Assembly: GCF_009811555.1 (NCBI RefSeq)
Contig: NZ_BLIN01000007.1
Span: 186,001-250,000, forward strand
Length of the DNA stretch: 64,000 nt
Reading direction: 5' to 3'
Source of the DNA: Streptomyces caniferus
GTDB taxonomy: Bacteria; Actinomycetota; Actinomycetes; Streptomycetales; Streptomycetaceae
In this document: positions 1 through 10,200 of the stretch, piece by piece
Layout of the letters: each line of letters begins with the position of its first letter
Numbering within the stretch: position 1 is the stretch's first letter
Position numbers and translations under genes: made by a program
Notes under the pieces: generated by a model
What the model was told of the DNA's origin: nothing
What the model saw: only the letters and a program-made list of their open reading frames with translations
Database searches by the model: none

Positions 1-1239
1 GGCCGCCCACCCGCCGACGTCCCGTCCGACGGGCGACGAGCCGCGGATCGCCCGCCCACGGATCGCCCGTCCGGCGGTCGTCCGTCCGCCGACCGTCGAT
101 CCGCGGACGGCCGGTCCCCCGGCGCTGACCGAGGGGCCGCGGACCGTCCCGCGCCCACCGACCGCCCCTCCGCGGACCACCCACCCACCCCCCGCCCGTC
201 CCCAGCGGATCGCTCTGCCGACCGCCTACCCCCCAACAACCACCCACCCGCCAACCAACGAGCCACCCCCGCCCCACCCGCACCCCGGGACACCCCACCG
301 CACGCCACCGCCGGCCCCGTCGCTGACCGGGTGTCCGATCCTGGGGCCGAGCCCGGTGAACTGCCCGTCGCCGACCCGGCGGTGTTCGACGATCCGGTGC
401 CCGACACCACGCTGGACGGTGCCCACTACGGTGCGCTGACCCTGCGTGCCGCCTCACAGCGCGGCGCAGCCGCCCGCCGGCGCGGTGATGTACGCCGGGA
501 TGCGCTGCTCACCGCCCGCTTCGGCGCTGGCCGGCACGCCCTGATCCTGGTCGCCGTCGCCACCGGTCTGCCGTCCGCCGAGGGCGGCCATCGCGCCGCA
601 CGGGACGCCTGCACCTGGATCGGCGGCGCGGTCGGCCGCAGTTACACCCGACTGGCGGAGGACATCAGGACGGAGCGTCGCGGAGCCCTCAAATCCGGGC
701 TGCAGCGGCTCACCGACCGTAGCTACGGCAAGCTGCGCGGCCTGGCGCAGGAGCGGGGCGCCCCACCGGAGCGGTATCCGGCCGCGCTGCGCTGTCTGCT
801 GGTGCCCGCCGACCCGGAGTGCCGTACCCGGGTGTTCTTCGGCGTCGGCGCGGGCGGTCTGTTCCTGCTGCGCGACGGCGCCTGGCAGGACCTGGAGCCC
901 GCGGCGACGGGCCACACCGTCAGGGAGGCGGCGGGCGGTACCGGCGGACTGCCCCGTCCCGCACCGGACGTGCCGCAGGACCCGTACCCGGCTGAGAGCC
1001 CGGTGCCGCCCGAGCCGTTCCTCTTCCGGACGGCCTTCGCCCGTCCGGGCGACACCCTGTTGCTGTGCAGCGCCGGCCTCGCCGAACCGCTGCGGGACGA
1101 GCCCGACGTCGCCGCCCGGCTGGCCGACCGGTGGTCCGCCCCCGAACCGCCCGGACTGGTGGACTTCCTCGCCGCCGCGCAACTACGGGCCGAGGGCCAC
1201 CCGAAGGACCGTACGGCCGTCGGAGTGTGGGAGTCGTAG
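1..1239 (+). CDS. PP2C-like serine/threonine phosphatase, 5' end outside the window
   Basis: The reading frame is open from the first base, so the gene most likely starts before the window. The first 110 codons are almost all Pro, Arg, Asp, Ser, Ala and Thr, as in the disordered N-terminal extensions of Streptomyces PP2C-like proteins. The folded part starts near the GTG at 331 and has PP2C features: an R-x-D stretch, a core strand with HALILVAVATG, a late strand FLFRTAFARPGDTLLLCSAG, and a C-terminal KDRTAVGVW, the usual D-x-(T/S)-A end of the domain. The usual GDG and DG metal motifs are hard to find, so catalysis is uncertain. A start at GTG 331 is possible but has no clear ribosome binding site. 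Family call is fairly safe; activity is inference. Confidence 0.65.
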   Translation, partial: GRPPADVPSDGRRAADRPPTDRPSGGRPSADRRSADGRSPGADRGAADRPAPTDRPSADHPPTPRPSPADRSADRLPPNNHPPANQRATPAPPAPRDTPPHATAGPVADRVSDPGAEPGELPVADPAVFDDPVPDTTLDGAHYGALTLRAASQRGAAARRRGDVRRDALLTARFGAGRHALILVAVATGLPSAEGGHRAARDACTWIGGAVGRSYTRLAEDIRTERRGALKSGLQRLTDRSYGKLRGLAQERGAPPERYPAALRCLLVPADPECRTRVFFGVGAGGLFLLRDGAWQDLEPAATGHTVREAAGGTGGLPRPAPDVPQDPYPAESPVPPEPFLFRTAFARPGDTLLLCSAGLAEPLRDEPDVAARLADRWSAPEPPGLVDFLAAAQLRAEGHPKDRTAVGVWES

Positions 1240-1329
1240 CGCCGGGCGCACGGGGATCCGGAGCGCGGACCGTACGTACGGCCGTCGGGATGTGGGAGCC
1301 GTAGCGCCGGCCCACGGGCCCCGGAGCGC
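1206..1329. repeat. imperfect tandem duplication of the phosphatase 3' end
   Basis: Unit 1 (1206-1266) contains the last codons and TAG stop of the phosphatase. Unit 2 (1267-1329) repeats it with a GTAC insertion and several substitutions and lies in non-coding DNA. A third start of the unit (GGACCC) follows at 1330. The copy is too diverged to be an assembly artefact. Confidence 0.8.
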
Positions 1330-1453
1330 GGACCCGACGGCGGACGGGAGGGCCGTACAGCGGAGGCGCGCCGGGGCACCACATGGGTTCATGGGAGAGC
1401 GGCCCCTCCACGTCAGCGGGCAGCCACCTACCCGTCGAAGGAGCGAGCGCGAC

Positions 1454-3196
1454 ATGGCGAAGCAGACCGTGGCCGAGCAGTTCGTGGACATCCTCGTGCG
1501 GGCGGGGGTGCGGCGGCTCTACGGGGTCGTCGGCGACAGCCTCAACCCGGTGGTGGACGCCATCCGCCGGAACTCCGCGATCGACTGGATCCAGGTCCGC
1601 CACGAGGAGGTCGCCGCCTTCGCTGCCGGGGCGGAAGCGCAGCTCACCGGCTCGCTCGCGGCCTGCGCCGGCTCCTGCGGCCCCGGCAACCTGCATCTCA
1701 TCAACGGCCTCTACGACGCCCACCGCTCCATGGCCCCGGTCCTCGCTCTGGCCTCCCACATCCCCTCCAGCGAGATCGGCACCAATTACTTCCAGGAGAC
1801 CCACCCCGACCGGCTGTTCGCCGAGTGCAGCCACTACAGCGAACTGATCTCCAGCACCAAGCAGATGCCGCGGGTGCTGCAGACCGCGATCCAGCACGCC
1901 ATCGGACAGAGCGGCGTCGCCGTCGTCTCCCTCCCCGGCGACATCGCCGCCGAGCAGGCCCCCGAGCGCACGATCGAACACGCCCTGGTCACCGCCCGCC
2001 CGTCCGTCCGCCCCGGGGACACCGAGATCGACAAGCTGGCCCGGATGATCAACGAGGCCGGCAAGGTCACGCTGTTCTGCGGCAGCGGCACGGCCGGCGC
2101 ACACGCCGAGGTCATGGAATTCGCCGAGCGGGTGAAGTCCCCGGTCGGCCATGCGCTGCGCGGCAAGGAATGGATCCAGTACGACAACCCCTACGACGTC
2201 GGCATGAGCGGACTGCTCGGTTACGGCGCGGCGTACGAGGCCACCCATGAGTGCGACCTGCTGATCCTGCTCGGCACGGACTTCCCGTACGAGGCGTTCC
2301 TGCCCGACGACGTCAAGATCGTGCAGGTCGACGTCCGGCCCGAACACCTGGGCCGCCGCTCGAAACTCGACCTGGCCGTCTGGGGCGATGTCCGCGAGAC
2401 GCTGCGCGGTCTGATGCCCAAGGTGCAGCCGAAGACGGACCGCAAGTTCCTGGACCGGATGCTGAAGAAGCACGCCGACGCCCTGGAGGGCGTGGTCAAG
2501 GCCTACACCCGCAAGGTCGAGAAGCACGTCCCGATCCACCCCGAGTACGTCGCCTCGGTCCTGGACGAAGAGGCAGCCGACGACGCGGTCTTCACCGTCG
2601 ACACCGGTATGTGCAATGTCTGGGCCGCTCGCTACCTCACGCCCAACGGCCGTCGGAGGGTGATCGGCTCGTTCAGCCACGGCTCGATGGCCAATGCCCT
2701 GCCGCAGGCGATCGGCGCCCAGTTCATCGACCGCGGGCGCCAGGTCGTCTCGATGTCGGGCGACGGCGGGTTCTCCATGCTGATGGGCGACTTCCTCACC
2801 CTGGTCCAGTACGACCTGCCGGTGAAGGTGGTGCTGTTCAACAACTCCTCGCTGGGCATGGTGGAGTTGGAGATGCTGGTCTCCGGCCTGCCGTCGTACG
2901 GCACCAGCAACAAGAACCCGGACTTCGCGGCCATCGCCCGCGCGGCCGGGGCGCACGGCATCCGGGTGGAGAAGCCCAAGCAACTGCGCGGCGCACTGCG
3001 CGAGGCCTTCAAGCACAAGGGGCCGGCGCTGGTCGATGTCGTCACCGACCCCAACGCCCTGTCGATCCCGCCGAAGATCAGCGCGGAGATGGTGTCCGGC
3101 TTCGCGCTGTCGGCCGGCAAGATCGTGCTGGACGGCGGGGTCGGCCGGATGCTGCAGATGGCCCGCTCCAACTTGCGGAACGTGCCCCGGATCTAG
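1454..3196 (+). CDS. poxB: thiamine diphosphate-dependent pyruvate oxidase/dehydrogenase (PoxB type)
   Basis: This 580-residue protein has the three-domain layout of PoxB/acetolactate-synthase enzymes: an N-terminal PYR domain with the catalytic glutamate in RHEEVAAFAAG (about residue 50), a central FAD/Rossmann-like domain, and a C-terminal PP domain with the ThDP/Mg motif GDGGFS (about 435) ending in FNNS (about 463). Residues such as GVVGDSLNPVVDAIRR, and the length, fit pyruvate:quinone oxidoreductase better than acetolactate synthase. It would turn pyruvate into acetate and CO2 at the membrane, passing electrons to quinone. The ATG at 1454 is preferred over upstream in-frame starts because GAAGGAG lies about ten bases before it. 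Acetolactate synthase is the main alternative. Confidence 0.88.
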   Translation: MAKQTVAEQFVDILVRAGVRRLYGVVGDSLNPVVDAIRRNSAIDWIQVRHEEVAAFAAGAEAQLTGSLAACAGSCGPGNLHLINGLYDAHRSMAPVLALASHIPSSEIGTNYFQETHPDRLFAECSHYSELISSTKQMPRVLQTAIQHAIGQSGVAVVSLPGDIAAEQAPERTIEHALVTARPSVRPGDTEIDKLARMINEAGKVTLFCGSGTAGAHAEVMEFAERVKSPVGHALRGKEWIQYDNPYDVGMSGLLGYGAAYEATHECDLLILLGTDFPYEAFLPDDVKIVQVDVRPEHLGRRSKLDLAVWGDVRETLRGLMPKVQPKTDRKFLDRMLKKHADALEGVVKAYTRKVEKHVPIHPEYVASVLDEEAADDAVFTVDTGMCNVWAARYLTPNGRRRVIGSFSHGSMANALPQAIGAQFIDRGRQVVSMSGDGGFSMLMGDFLTLVQYDLPVKVVLFNNSSLGMVELEMLVSGLPSYGTSNKNPDFAAIARAAGAHGIRVEKPKQLRGALREAFKHKGPALVDVVTDPNALSIPPKISAEMVSGFALSAGKIVLDGGVGRMLQMARSNLRNVPRI

Positions 3197-3341
3197 CGAG
3201 GCCGGCAGCGCCCCGTGGGCCGCTGGAGGCCGACGCGCCGTCGGATCGGCCGGCGGAGGACCGACGAGCAGGCCGTCGGCCACCGCAAGATCGGCCGTCG
3301 GGCCGGCCTCCGGCGGCCGGTCGACGACGGCCGCCGGCGCC

Positions 3342-3566
3342 TCAACTGCTCGCGAGCCAGGCGACCCCCGCGCCGAAGGCGGCGACCGCCACGGCCGGTG
3401 CCGCATAGCGGAGGCGGCGGATCCAGTCGACGCGGTGGAGCGCGAAGCCGAGGACGAGGGCCGTGAGGAGGAGGGCGATCGTCCCGATGGTGCCGGGGAG
3501 GGGGCCATGGCTGTACCCGAACGCCTCGGCGTGCCGTATCCACCCGAACAACCAGACGTACTTCAT
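3342..3566 (-). CDS. small two-helix membrane protein, unknown function
   Basis: A 74-residue protein with two predicted membrane helices (about residues 25-42 and 54-72) joined by a basic loop, HRVDWIRRLRY. The start is supported by GCAGGAG five bases before the ATG. It is convergent with poxB and lies about 100 bases downstream of the stop of the M48 protease gene's own strand partner region. I do not recognise a family; a role at the membrane is all the sequence supports. Confidence 0.55.
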   Translation of the reverse strand: MKYVWLFGWIRHAEAFGYSHGPLPGTIGTIALLLTALVLGFALHRVDWIRRLRYAAPAVAVAAFGAGVAWLASS

Positions 3567-3671
3567 TCCCGCTCCTGCTTCCGTGGCACAAGGCTGTTTT
3601 CTGAGCCGGTCGAGAAGAGCAGCGCCTCCTGCCGCACCCGGCTGTACGCGGCAGAAGTCTACGAGCGGCCC

Positions 3672-6569
3672 CTACTTGGCCCCCGACGTGGCCGCCTTCT
3701 GGATGTCCTGGTGCGCGGCGACGAAACGGCGCAGCCCCGCGGCCAGCTCTTCGAGGGACGCGGAGAACTGTCGTGATCGCTCCGCTTCCGTCTTGTGCGG
3801 CGCGCCCTTGGACGGGGCCATCGCCTCCTGGCAGCTCCGGGCGCCGTGGTGCAACCGGCTCAGCGCATCCGACCATGATTTCTGCAGGTCCGGGCTGGGG
3901 ACGGGGAAGTAGTCCTGGGCCTCTTCGACCCGCTTGCCCAAGGTGCCGCAGGCGCGGTGGAAGATCTTCTCGTCCACCGGGACGTTTCCGTTCTTGTCCC
4001 GCTTCCGGGCGGCGGCCTTCTGCAACTCGGTGTTCAGCGCCAGTTGGGCGGCGTTGATCCGCTGGGTGTGCAGACTCCCGCCGCTGTTCAGCCAGGACCA
4101 GGTCTGCCAGGCGCGCATCGCGGGCGCCTGCTTCGTCGGCGGGGCGGAATCCGGTGCCTCGGCGTCCGGGTCGGCCGTGTCCGGCGAGAAGCGGGGGACG
4201 ACCGCGGAGAAGGAGACCTGAGCGTGCGTCACGACGGTCAGCAGCAGAGCGGGCACGCCGAGCGCGAGGACCGCACCCGCCTTCAGGAGGACCGGGCGCC
4301 GCCGGGCCGGCCCGGCGGCCGACTCACGCTCCGGCTCCGGAACCGCCGGCAGGTGCACCGCGTGCCGTCCGCGCACCCGCCGTACGGCCCGTGCCACGCC
4401 CGCGCCGGCCAGGGCCGCGCAGGCCGAGCCGAGGACGGCGTTGGTGAGGGTGAGGACGGTGGCCGCCCAGGTGATGATCAGGCCGTTCCTGAGGTGCCAC
4501 TGGCAGCTGTCGAAGACGGTGTTCAGCGGCCCCAGACAGCCGTCGGCGGAGGAGAGGAGGAACACCGCGCCGTACGACATCAGTTGGACCACCTGAGCGG
4601 CGATCACTGCCCGCAGCAGCCAGTGCCGCCGGGAGAAGGCCGCTACGACGGCGGCCGTCAGCAGACAGGCCGCCAGCAGTGTCGCGATCACCCACCACTC
4701 GTGGACGATGAGGAAGGGCCCGGTCCGCTCCTTCACCGTGGCCGGGCGCCCGGTGTACTGGACGTACCGTGCCAGGGCCATCCCCGCCCAGGACACCAGG
4801 CCGCCCGCACAGCCGGCGACGAGCGTCCGGCGCACCCGCAGACCCGCGTCCGCCCGCTGCCACAGCAGCAGGACCAGCGGGACGAGCCACATCAGGAGCG
4901 TCGCGGCACCGATCGGAACCTGCCGGTGCAGCGGCGAGAGCAGGGACATGCCGGACGAGATCACCGACAGGTCCTGGCCGTAGTCCTGCCAGGCGCCCGG
5001 AACCGCCCGGATGTAGGACCTGGCCAATGCCCCGGCCGGATCGCTGGCCCCCAGGGCGATGCGCTCGCCTCCCAGCCGCCACCACAACAGCCCGCCCCAC
5101 AGCACCGTCGCGGTCACCAGCGCGCCGACCCCCGCCACCGCGCGGCGCGCTCCCCGCTTCGGCAGCCCGAGGGCCAGGCGCAGGGTCTGGGACCACCACA
5201 CCGCGGGCACCGCCGCGATGAAGAGGAACGCCAGCAGATACTGGGGCTGCGGCGGCAGCCAGTCGACCCGGTAGCGCCCGCTGGCCACGAACTCGCCCAC
5301 CAGCAGACCACAGCCGAGCCAGAGACCCGCGAGCGCACCGGACCTGGTGGACGCGCCGGCCGCTCCGCCGTCCCCGATGCGCGAGGACCGTACGACCGCG
5401 CGCCCCAGGGCGATACAGAGCACCGGCGCCACCATCGCGACCGTGAGCCACAGGGTGCCCTGCACCGACGGCAGGAAGGGGAGCGCCGCCAGCGAACCGG
5501 ACAGCAGCGAGGCCGAGGCGCCGGTCAGGAACATCTCCAGCGGGCTGACCCGGAGGAGGCGGTCGGCGTCGGCGAGGACCCGCCTGCGTTCCGCCCAGCC
5601 GGGGTGGGTCCGCAGCAGCGCGGTGGCCCGGTGCAGCAGGGGCGCCACGGTGCCCGACGGGTCGGGCCGGTCCCAGTTGGCGGGGTGCGCGCCCCACGCC
5701 ACCGCCTGGAGGTCGGCATGGTGTTCCCGCCGCCGCAGCAGATCGGCGCGGGCCAGATGGACCAGCCCGGCCAGCAGGAGCCCGGCGATGACGAACGACA
5801 GCAACTCGGGCGCGGCCCCGGGCCACCAGGGCGACTTGGTGCCGGACAGGACGAGGAAGACGACCCAGGCGATCAGGGCGAGGTCCGGCAGCAGGGCGAA
5901 GAGGACGAAGACCCGCCACAGCACCGTACTGGCGTAGGCATAGTCGACGTCGCGGTGGTGGATGTGGGCGAGTTCGTGCAGGACGACGGCGCGGAAGCCC
6001 TCGGGATCGGTGCCGCGCCGGGCCAACAGGCCCGCGTGCAGACTGACGGTGTAACTCCCGGTGCGGCCGTAGACGCCGGCACCCGAGGTCATCCGGGCCG
6101 GATCGACGCGGAAGCGCACGTCCGAGCGGATCCCGGTGCGCTCGGACAGCGCGGCCAGCTCCGCCCCCAGCGAGCCGTCGGCGTCGACGGCCTCGACGGG
6201 CACCAGCCTGCGCCACCGGTCGCGCACCTTCGGCAGCCACCAGTACACCAGCCCCGCGACGGCGAGCAGTGCCGCCGTCGCGGCCATGCCCCAGTAGGAC
6301 ACCGGCTGTTCGCCGAAGCACTTCATCAGGGCCGTCGAACGGCGCGTGGCCGCCAGGAGGTTGTCCGTATCGCTGCGGGTGGGGTCGAACCCGGCGGCGT
6401 ACAGACAGCCGATGATGCCCGTCAGACCGCGCCGGGGATCGTTTTGGCCCTGAACGGTCGCGAACAGACTGTTGAACAGCGGGGCGCTCGTCACCGTCAC
6501 GAGGACCATCAGCAGCGCGAAGCGGGGACCCGTCCCGGTCGCGCTCCGGAACCCGGCGAAGCGCCTCAC
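3672..6569 (-). CDS. large multi-pass membrane M48-family zinc metalloprotease
   Basis: A 965-residue protein. After an N-terminal helix (about 17-38) and a second helix (about 92-112) comes the M48 catalytic segment with the zinc motif HELAH at residues 198-202, followed by HHRDVDYAYAS, typical of HtpX/Ste24-like enzymes. The next 500 residues hold many further hydrophobic segments, and a soluble, charged tail follows a final helix near residue 770. Ordinary HtpX proteins are about 290 residues, so this is an enlarged form. The GTG start overlaps the stop of the upstream gene in GTGA, implying translational coupling and co-function. Substrate is unknown; membrane protein quality control or processing is inference. 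Confidence 0.88.
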   Translation of the reverse strand: MRRFAGFRSATGTGPRFALLMVLVTVTSAPLFNSLFATVQGQNDPRRGLTGIIGCLYAAGFDPTRSDTDNLLAATRRSTALMKCFGEQPVSYWGMAATAALLAVAGLVYWWLPKVRDRWRRLVPVEAVDADGSLGAELAALSERTGIRSDVRFRVDPARMTSGAGVYGRTGSYTVSLHAGLLARRGTDPEGFRAVVLHELAHIHHRDVDYAYASTVLWRVFVLFALLPDLALIAWVVFLVLSGTKSPWWPGAAPELLSFVIAGLLLAGLVHLARADLLRRREHHADLQAVAWGAHPANWDRPDPSGTVAPLLHRATALLRTHPGWAERRRVLADADRLLRVSPLEMFLTGASASLLSGSLAALPFLPSVQGTLWLTVAMVAPVLCIALGRAVVRSSRIGDGGAAGASTRSGALAGLWLGCGLLVGEFVASGRYRVDWLPPQPQYLLAFLFIAAVPAVWWSQTLRLALGLPKRGARRAVAGVGALVTATVLWGGLLWWRLGGERIALGASDPAGALARSYIRAVPGAWQDYGQDLSVISSGMSLLSPLHRQVPIGAATLLMWLVPLVLLLWQRADAGLRVRRTLVAGCAGGLVSWAGMALARYVQYTGRPATVKERTGPFLIVHEWWVIATLLAACLLTAAVVAAFSRRHWLLRAVIAAQVVQLMSYGAVFLLSSADGCLGPLNTVFDSCQWHLRNGLIITWAATVLTLTNAVLGSACAALAGAGVARAVRRVRGRHAVHLPAVPEPERESAAGPARRRPVLLKAGAVLALGVPALLLTVVTHAQVSFSAVVPRFSPDTADPDAEAPDSAPPTKQAPAMRAWQTWSWLNSGGSLHTQRINAAQLALNTELQKAAARKRDKNGNVPVDEKIFHRACGTLGKRVEEAQDYFPVPSPDLQKSWSDALSRLHHGARSCQEAMAPSKGAPHKTEAERSRQFSASLEELAAGLRRFVAAHQDIQKAATSGAK

Positions 6570-7057
6570 GAGGCGGCGTCGGGGGTGGGGGGCCGCTCCT
6601 GGCCGGTTTCGGCCGCCGTCGCGAGCTTCGCCACGACGCCGTCCGCCAGGGCCTCGGCCTCCCGGCGCTCGATGCCCCGCTCGGCCGCCCGCTCCAGGAT
6701 GTGCGTCCTGACGAGCGCCAGCTCGGCGGGGTCCAGCGCGATCAGCTCACGCTCCGGTGGTGCCGGAGCGCGGCGCAGCAGTCTGCGCACTCCCGACCGG
6801 CCCCGCGTCAGCATGCTCTCCGTGGCCGTGTCGACCGCACGCCGGGCCGCCTGGTCGAGGACCAGCCAGACCACGGGGGTGACCAGCGCGGCCACCTCGG
6901 CATAGCCGAAGCCCAGCGGTTCCCGCCGCTGCCCCCGCCTGCTGAGCGTGCGGACGACCTCGTCGTCGTCGCGCCTGCGCAGGCTGTCGACGAGCGGCAA
7001 CTCGTGTGCCGCGTGCTCCGCCACCACCTCGCGTACCAGATCGCGTACGTACACCAC
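6566..7057 (-). CDS. hypothetical protein coupled to the M48 protease
   Basis: A protein of about 163 residues if it starts at the GTG at 7057 (MVYVRDL), preceded by a G-rich Shine-Dalgarno-like stretch; the frame stays open to 7102. It is rich in Arg, Glu and Ala, has one moderately hydrophobic segment (ALVTPVVWLVLDQAA) near the middle, and a charged helical C-terminal half. No known domain is recognised. Its stop overlaps the protease start by four bases, so the two are almost certainly co-translated, and it may recruit, inhibit or position the protease; that role is inference. Confidence 0.7.
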   Translation of the reverse strand: MVYVRDLVREVVAEHAAHELPLVDSLRRRDDDEVVRTLSRRGQRREPLGFGYAEVAALVTPVVWLVLDQAARRAVDTATESMLTRGRSGVRRLLRRAPAPPERELIALDPAELALVRTHILERAAERGIERREAEALADGVVAKLATAAETGQERPPTPDAAS

Positions 7058-7228
7058 GTGCAACCCCCGTATGAGACAAGCGCGTGGGGTGCATTCCAGC
7101 ATGCTGCGCCGCCGGAAGTGACGAGAATCGGTCAGTGTGGAGGTGCCGTTGGGGCCGGCACCGGTCCCGTGCGCGCCCTGCGCCGAGCCGCCCGCCCAGG
7201 AGCCTCGCTGCCCGCCCGGTTCCCGGGT

Positions 7229-10200
7229 TCAGGCCCCGGGCGGGTGCTGCGGCCGGAGCCGGAGCGTCAGGATCTGGAACGGACGCAGCTCCACCGCCAC
7301 GTCCGAGGTCGGCCCGCCCTCCTCCTCGTGCAGCGGGCGCTCCAACAGGTCGGTCACGGTCACCCGTCGGACCGGGAAACCGGGCGAGAGCGTGCCGCTC
7401 GCACGGCCGCCGCGCGACTCGTACAGCCGCACCACCACATCGCCGCTGCGGTCCTCGGCGAGCTTCACCGATTCGACGGTCAGGGCCGGGTGGTCGACGC
7501 GGATCAGCGGGGGGACGGGCGGTGCGCCGGCGGTCCGCAGGGGCAGATTGAGCGCCAGCCCCTCGGCGACCGCCTCGCCGACGCCGGCGCCCGGCCGCAG
7601 CGCATAGGTGAAGCGGTGGCTGCCCTGGTCGGTCTCGGGGTCGGGACTGTGCGGTGCGCGCAGCAGGGTCAGCCGGACCGTCGTGCCCAGGCCCTCGGGG
7701 TGCGGGGTGCGGGTGACGTCATGGCCGTAGGTGGAGTCGTTGAGCAGGGCGATGCCGTAGCCGGGCTCGGCGACCCGCAGCCAGCGGTGGGCACAGATCT
7801 CGAAACGGGCCGCGTCCCAGCTGGTGTTGGCATGGGTGGGCCGGTGGACATGACCGAACTGCACCTCGGAGGTGGACCGTTCGGCGTGCACGTCCAACGG
7901 GAAGGCGGCCTTGAGGACCTTCTCCGACTCGTGCCAGTCGATGTCGGTGCGGATGTCCAGGCGGTGCGAGCCCGCCCGCAGGGTCAGTTCCTGCACGATG
8001 CGGGACGCGCCGAACGCCCTGGTCACCCGTACGGTCGCGGACAGCGGGCCGGCCGCGGCCAGCTCGACGGACTCGGCGTGGGTCAGATCGGTGTGCCGGT
8101 TGCGGTAGTGCCGGTCGAGGTCCCAGGCGTCGTACTGGTTGGGGTGGTCGGGGTGCAGTTGCAGCAGATTGCCGCGGGCGCCCGGCGCCAGCACCTCCCG
8201 CCCGGCGTGCAGATCACGCACCGACGCCAGCAGGCCGTCGGCGTCGACGACCACCCGCAGCAGCCCGTTGTCGAGCGTGATCGTGTGCCCGGAGCCGGTG
8301 CCGGTGCCGGTGTCGGTGGAGGTGTCCGCCCGTACGGCCGGGGGCGGCGGGGTGGTGGAGTCCTCCGCGGCCGGGCGGACGGCCGCCGAGCCCAGCGCGG
8401 GGACATGCACCGCGACCTCGGTGGCCTCGCCCGTCCCCGACGGCGCCGCCGGCAGCGCGACGACCTCGTCCCGGTCGTAGGGCGAGGCGTTGAACACCGT
8501 CGGCACCCCGGCCTTCGCCGCCGCCCCGCTCTCCAGTGCCCCGAGCGCCGCCTCGATGATCCCGGTCAGCTCGCCCGCGACCGCCGCGTAGGTGTCACGG
8601 GCCTCGCGATGGACCCAGGCGATGGACGACCCCGGCAGGATGTCGTGGAACTGGTGCAGCAGCACGGTCTTCCAGAGGCGGTCGAGGGCGTCGTACGGGT
8701 AGGCGTAACCGCCGCCCGTCCGTACCGCCGCCGTCGCGGCCCACAACTCCGCCTCGCGCAGCAGGTGTTCGCTGCGCCGGTTGCCCTGCTTGGTCTTCGC
8801 CTGCGAGGTGTACGTGCCGCGGTGGAACTGGAGGTAGAGCTCCCCCGACCAGACCGGCGCCGCCGCCCCGTACTCCGCGTGGGCGGCCTCGAAGAACCGG
8901 GCCGGCGGCTCGACCGTGACGCGCGGCGAGCCCTCCAGGGAGCGCAGCCGGCGGGCCCGCTCCAGCATCTCGCGGGTCGGGCCGCCCCCGCCGTCGCCCC
9001 AGCCGAAGGGCACCAGGGAGCGGGTGGCGCGGCCCTTGTCGGCGAAGTTGCGTTCGGCGTGGGCGAGTTCGGCGGCGGCCAGCCGCGAGTTGTAGGTGTC
9101 GACCGGCGGGAAGTGGGTGAAGACGCGGGTGCCGTCGATGCCCTCCCACCAGAAGGTGTGGTGCGGCATCTTGTCCGTCTGGTTCCACGACAGCTTCTGG
9201 GTGAGGAACCACTTCGCACCGGCCAGCCTCGCCAGCTGCGGGAAGGCGGCGGTGTAGCCGAACGAGTCCGGCAGCCAGACCTCCTCGGTCTCCACCCCGA
9301 GCTCCTCCAGGAAGAACCTCTTGCCACACGCCAGCTGCCGGGCCAGCGCCTCACCGCCGGGCATATTGGCGTCGGACTCCACCCACATCGAGCCGACCGG
9401 CGCCCAATTGCCCTTGCGTACGGCCTCCTTGATGCGCTCCCAGAGATGCGGCTGGTGCTCCTTGACCCAGGCGTACTGCTGCGCCTGCGAGCAGGCGAAC
9501 ACCAGCTCCGGGTACTCCTCGGCCAGCTGGGTGACATTGGCGAAGGTGCGGGACGCCTTGCGCACGGTCTCGCGCAGCGGCCACAGCCAGGCGGAGTCGA
9601 TATGGGCATGCCCGGTGGCCGAGACGCGATGGGCGCTCGCCGTGGCCGGCCGGCCCAGTACGTCCGCCAGCGCGGCCCGCCCCGCGGCCGCGGTGGCGCC
9701 GACCTCGTGCAGATCGAGCGCGTCCAGCATGTCCTCCAGGGCCCGCAGGATCCCGTGCCGGCGCGAACCGTTGGCGGGCAGCTCGTGCATCAGCTCCGAC
9801 AGCACCTCGATGTCCAGGACCAACTGCCAGACGCTCTCGTCGAGCACCGCGAGATCCGCCGAGGCGAAGCGGTAGAGCGGGCGGGCGGGAGCGGTGCGTA
9901 CGTCACCGAGGTCGGTCGGGCGGAAATCCCGCAGCACCGCCGGATTCGCGGCGGCCTCCAGCAGCAGCCGCACCTCCTCGCCACCGACGGCCGGTGTGCC
10001 GACGGGGACGTGCCGGTTGCGCGGATGGATGCCCTTGAGCGGTACGCCCTCGGCGTCGTACACCAGCCCCTCGGCCTGGAACCCGGGCCCGTCACCGCTG
10101 AACCCGGGGTCGACGACGGCCTCCACCCGCCGCCCCGCCCACTCCCGCGGCACCTCGCCGGCCAGCCGGAACCAGCTCGTGGACCACGGCGGCCCCCAGG

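Noticed and set aside
920..3508. A long minus-strand frame opposite poxB
   Set aside because: The opposite strand encodes a clear ThDP enzyme; the frame has no motif.
3957..6905. A 982-codon plus-strand open frame
   Set aside because: Antisense of the M48 protease gene, low-complexity product.
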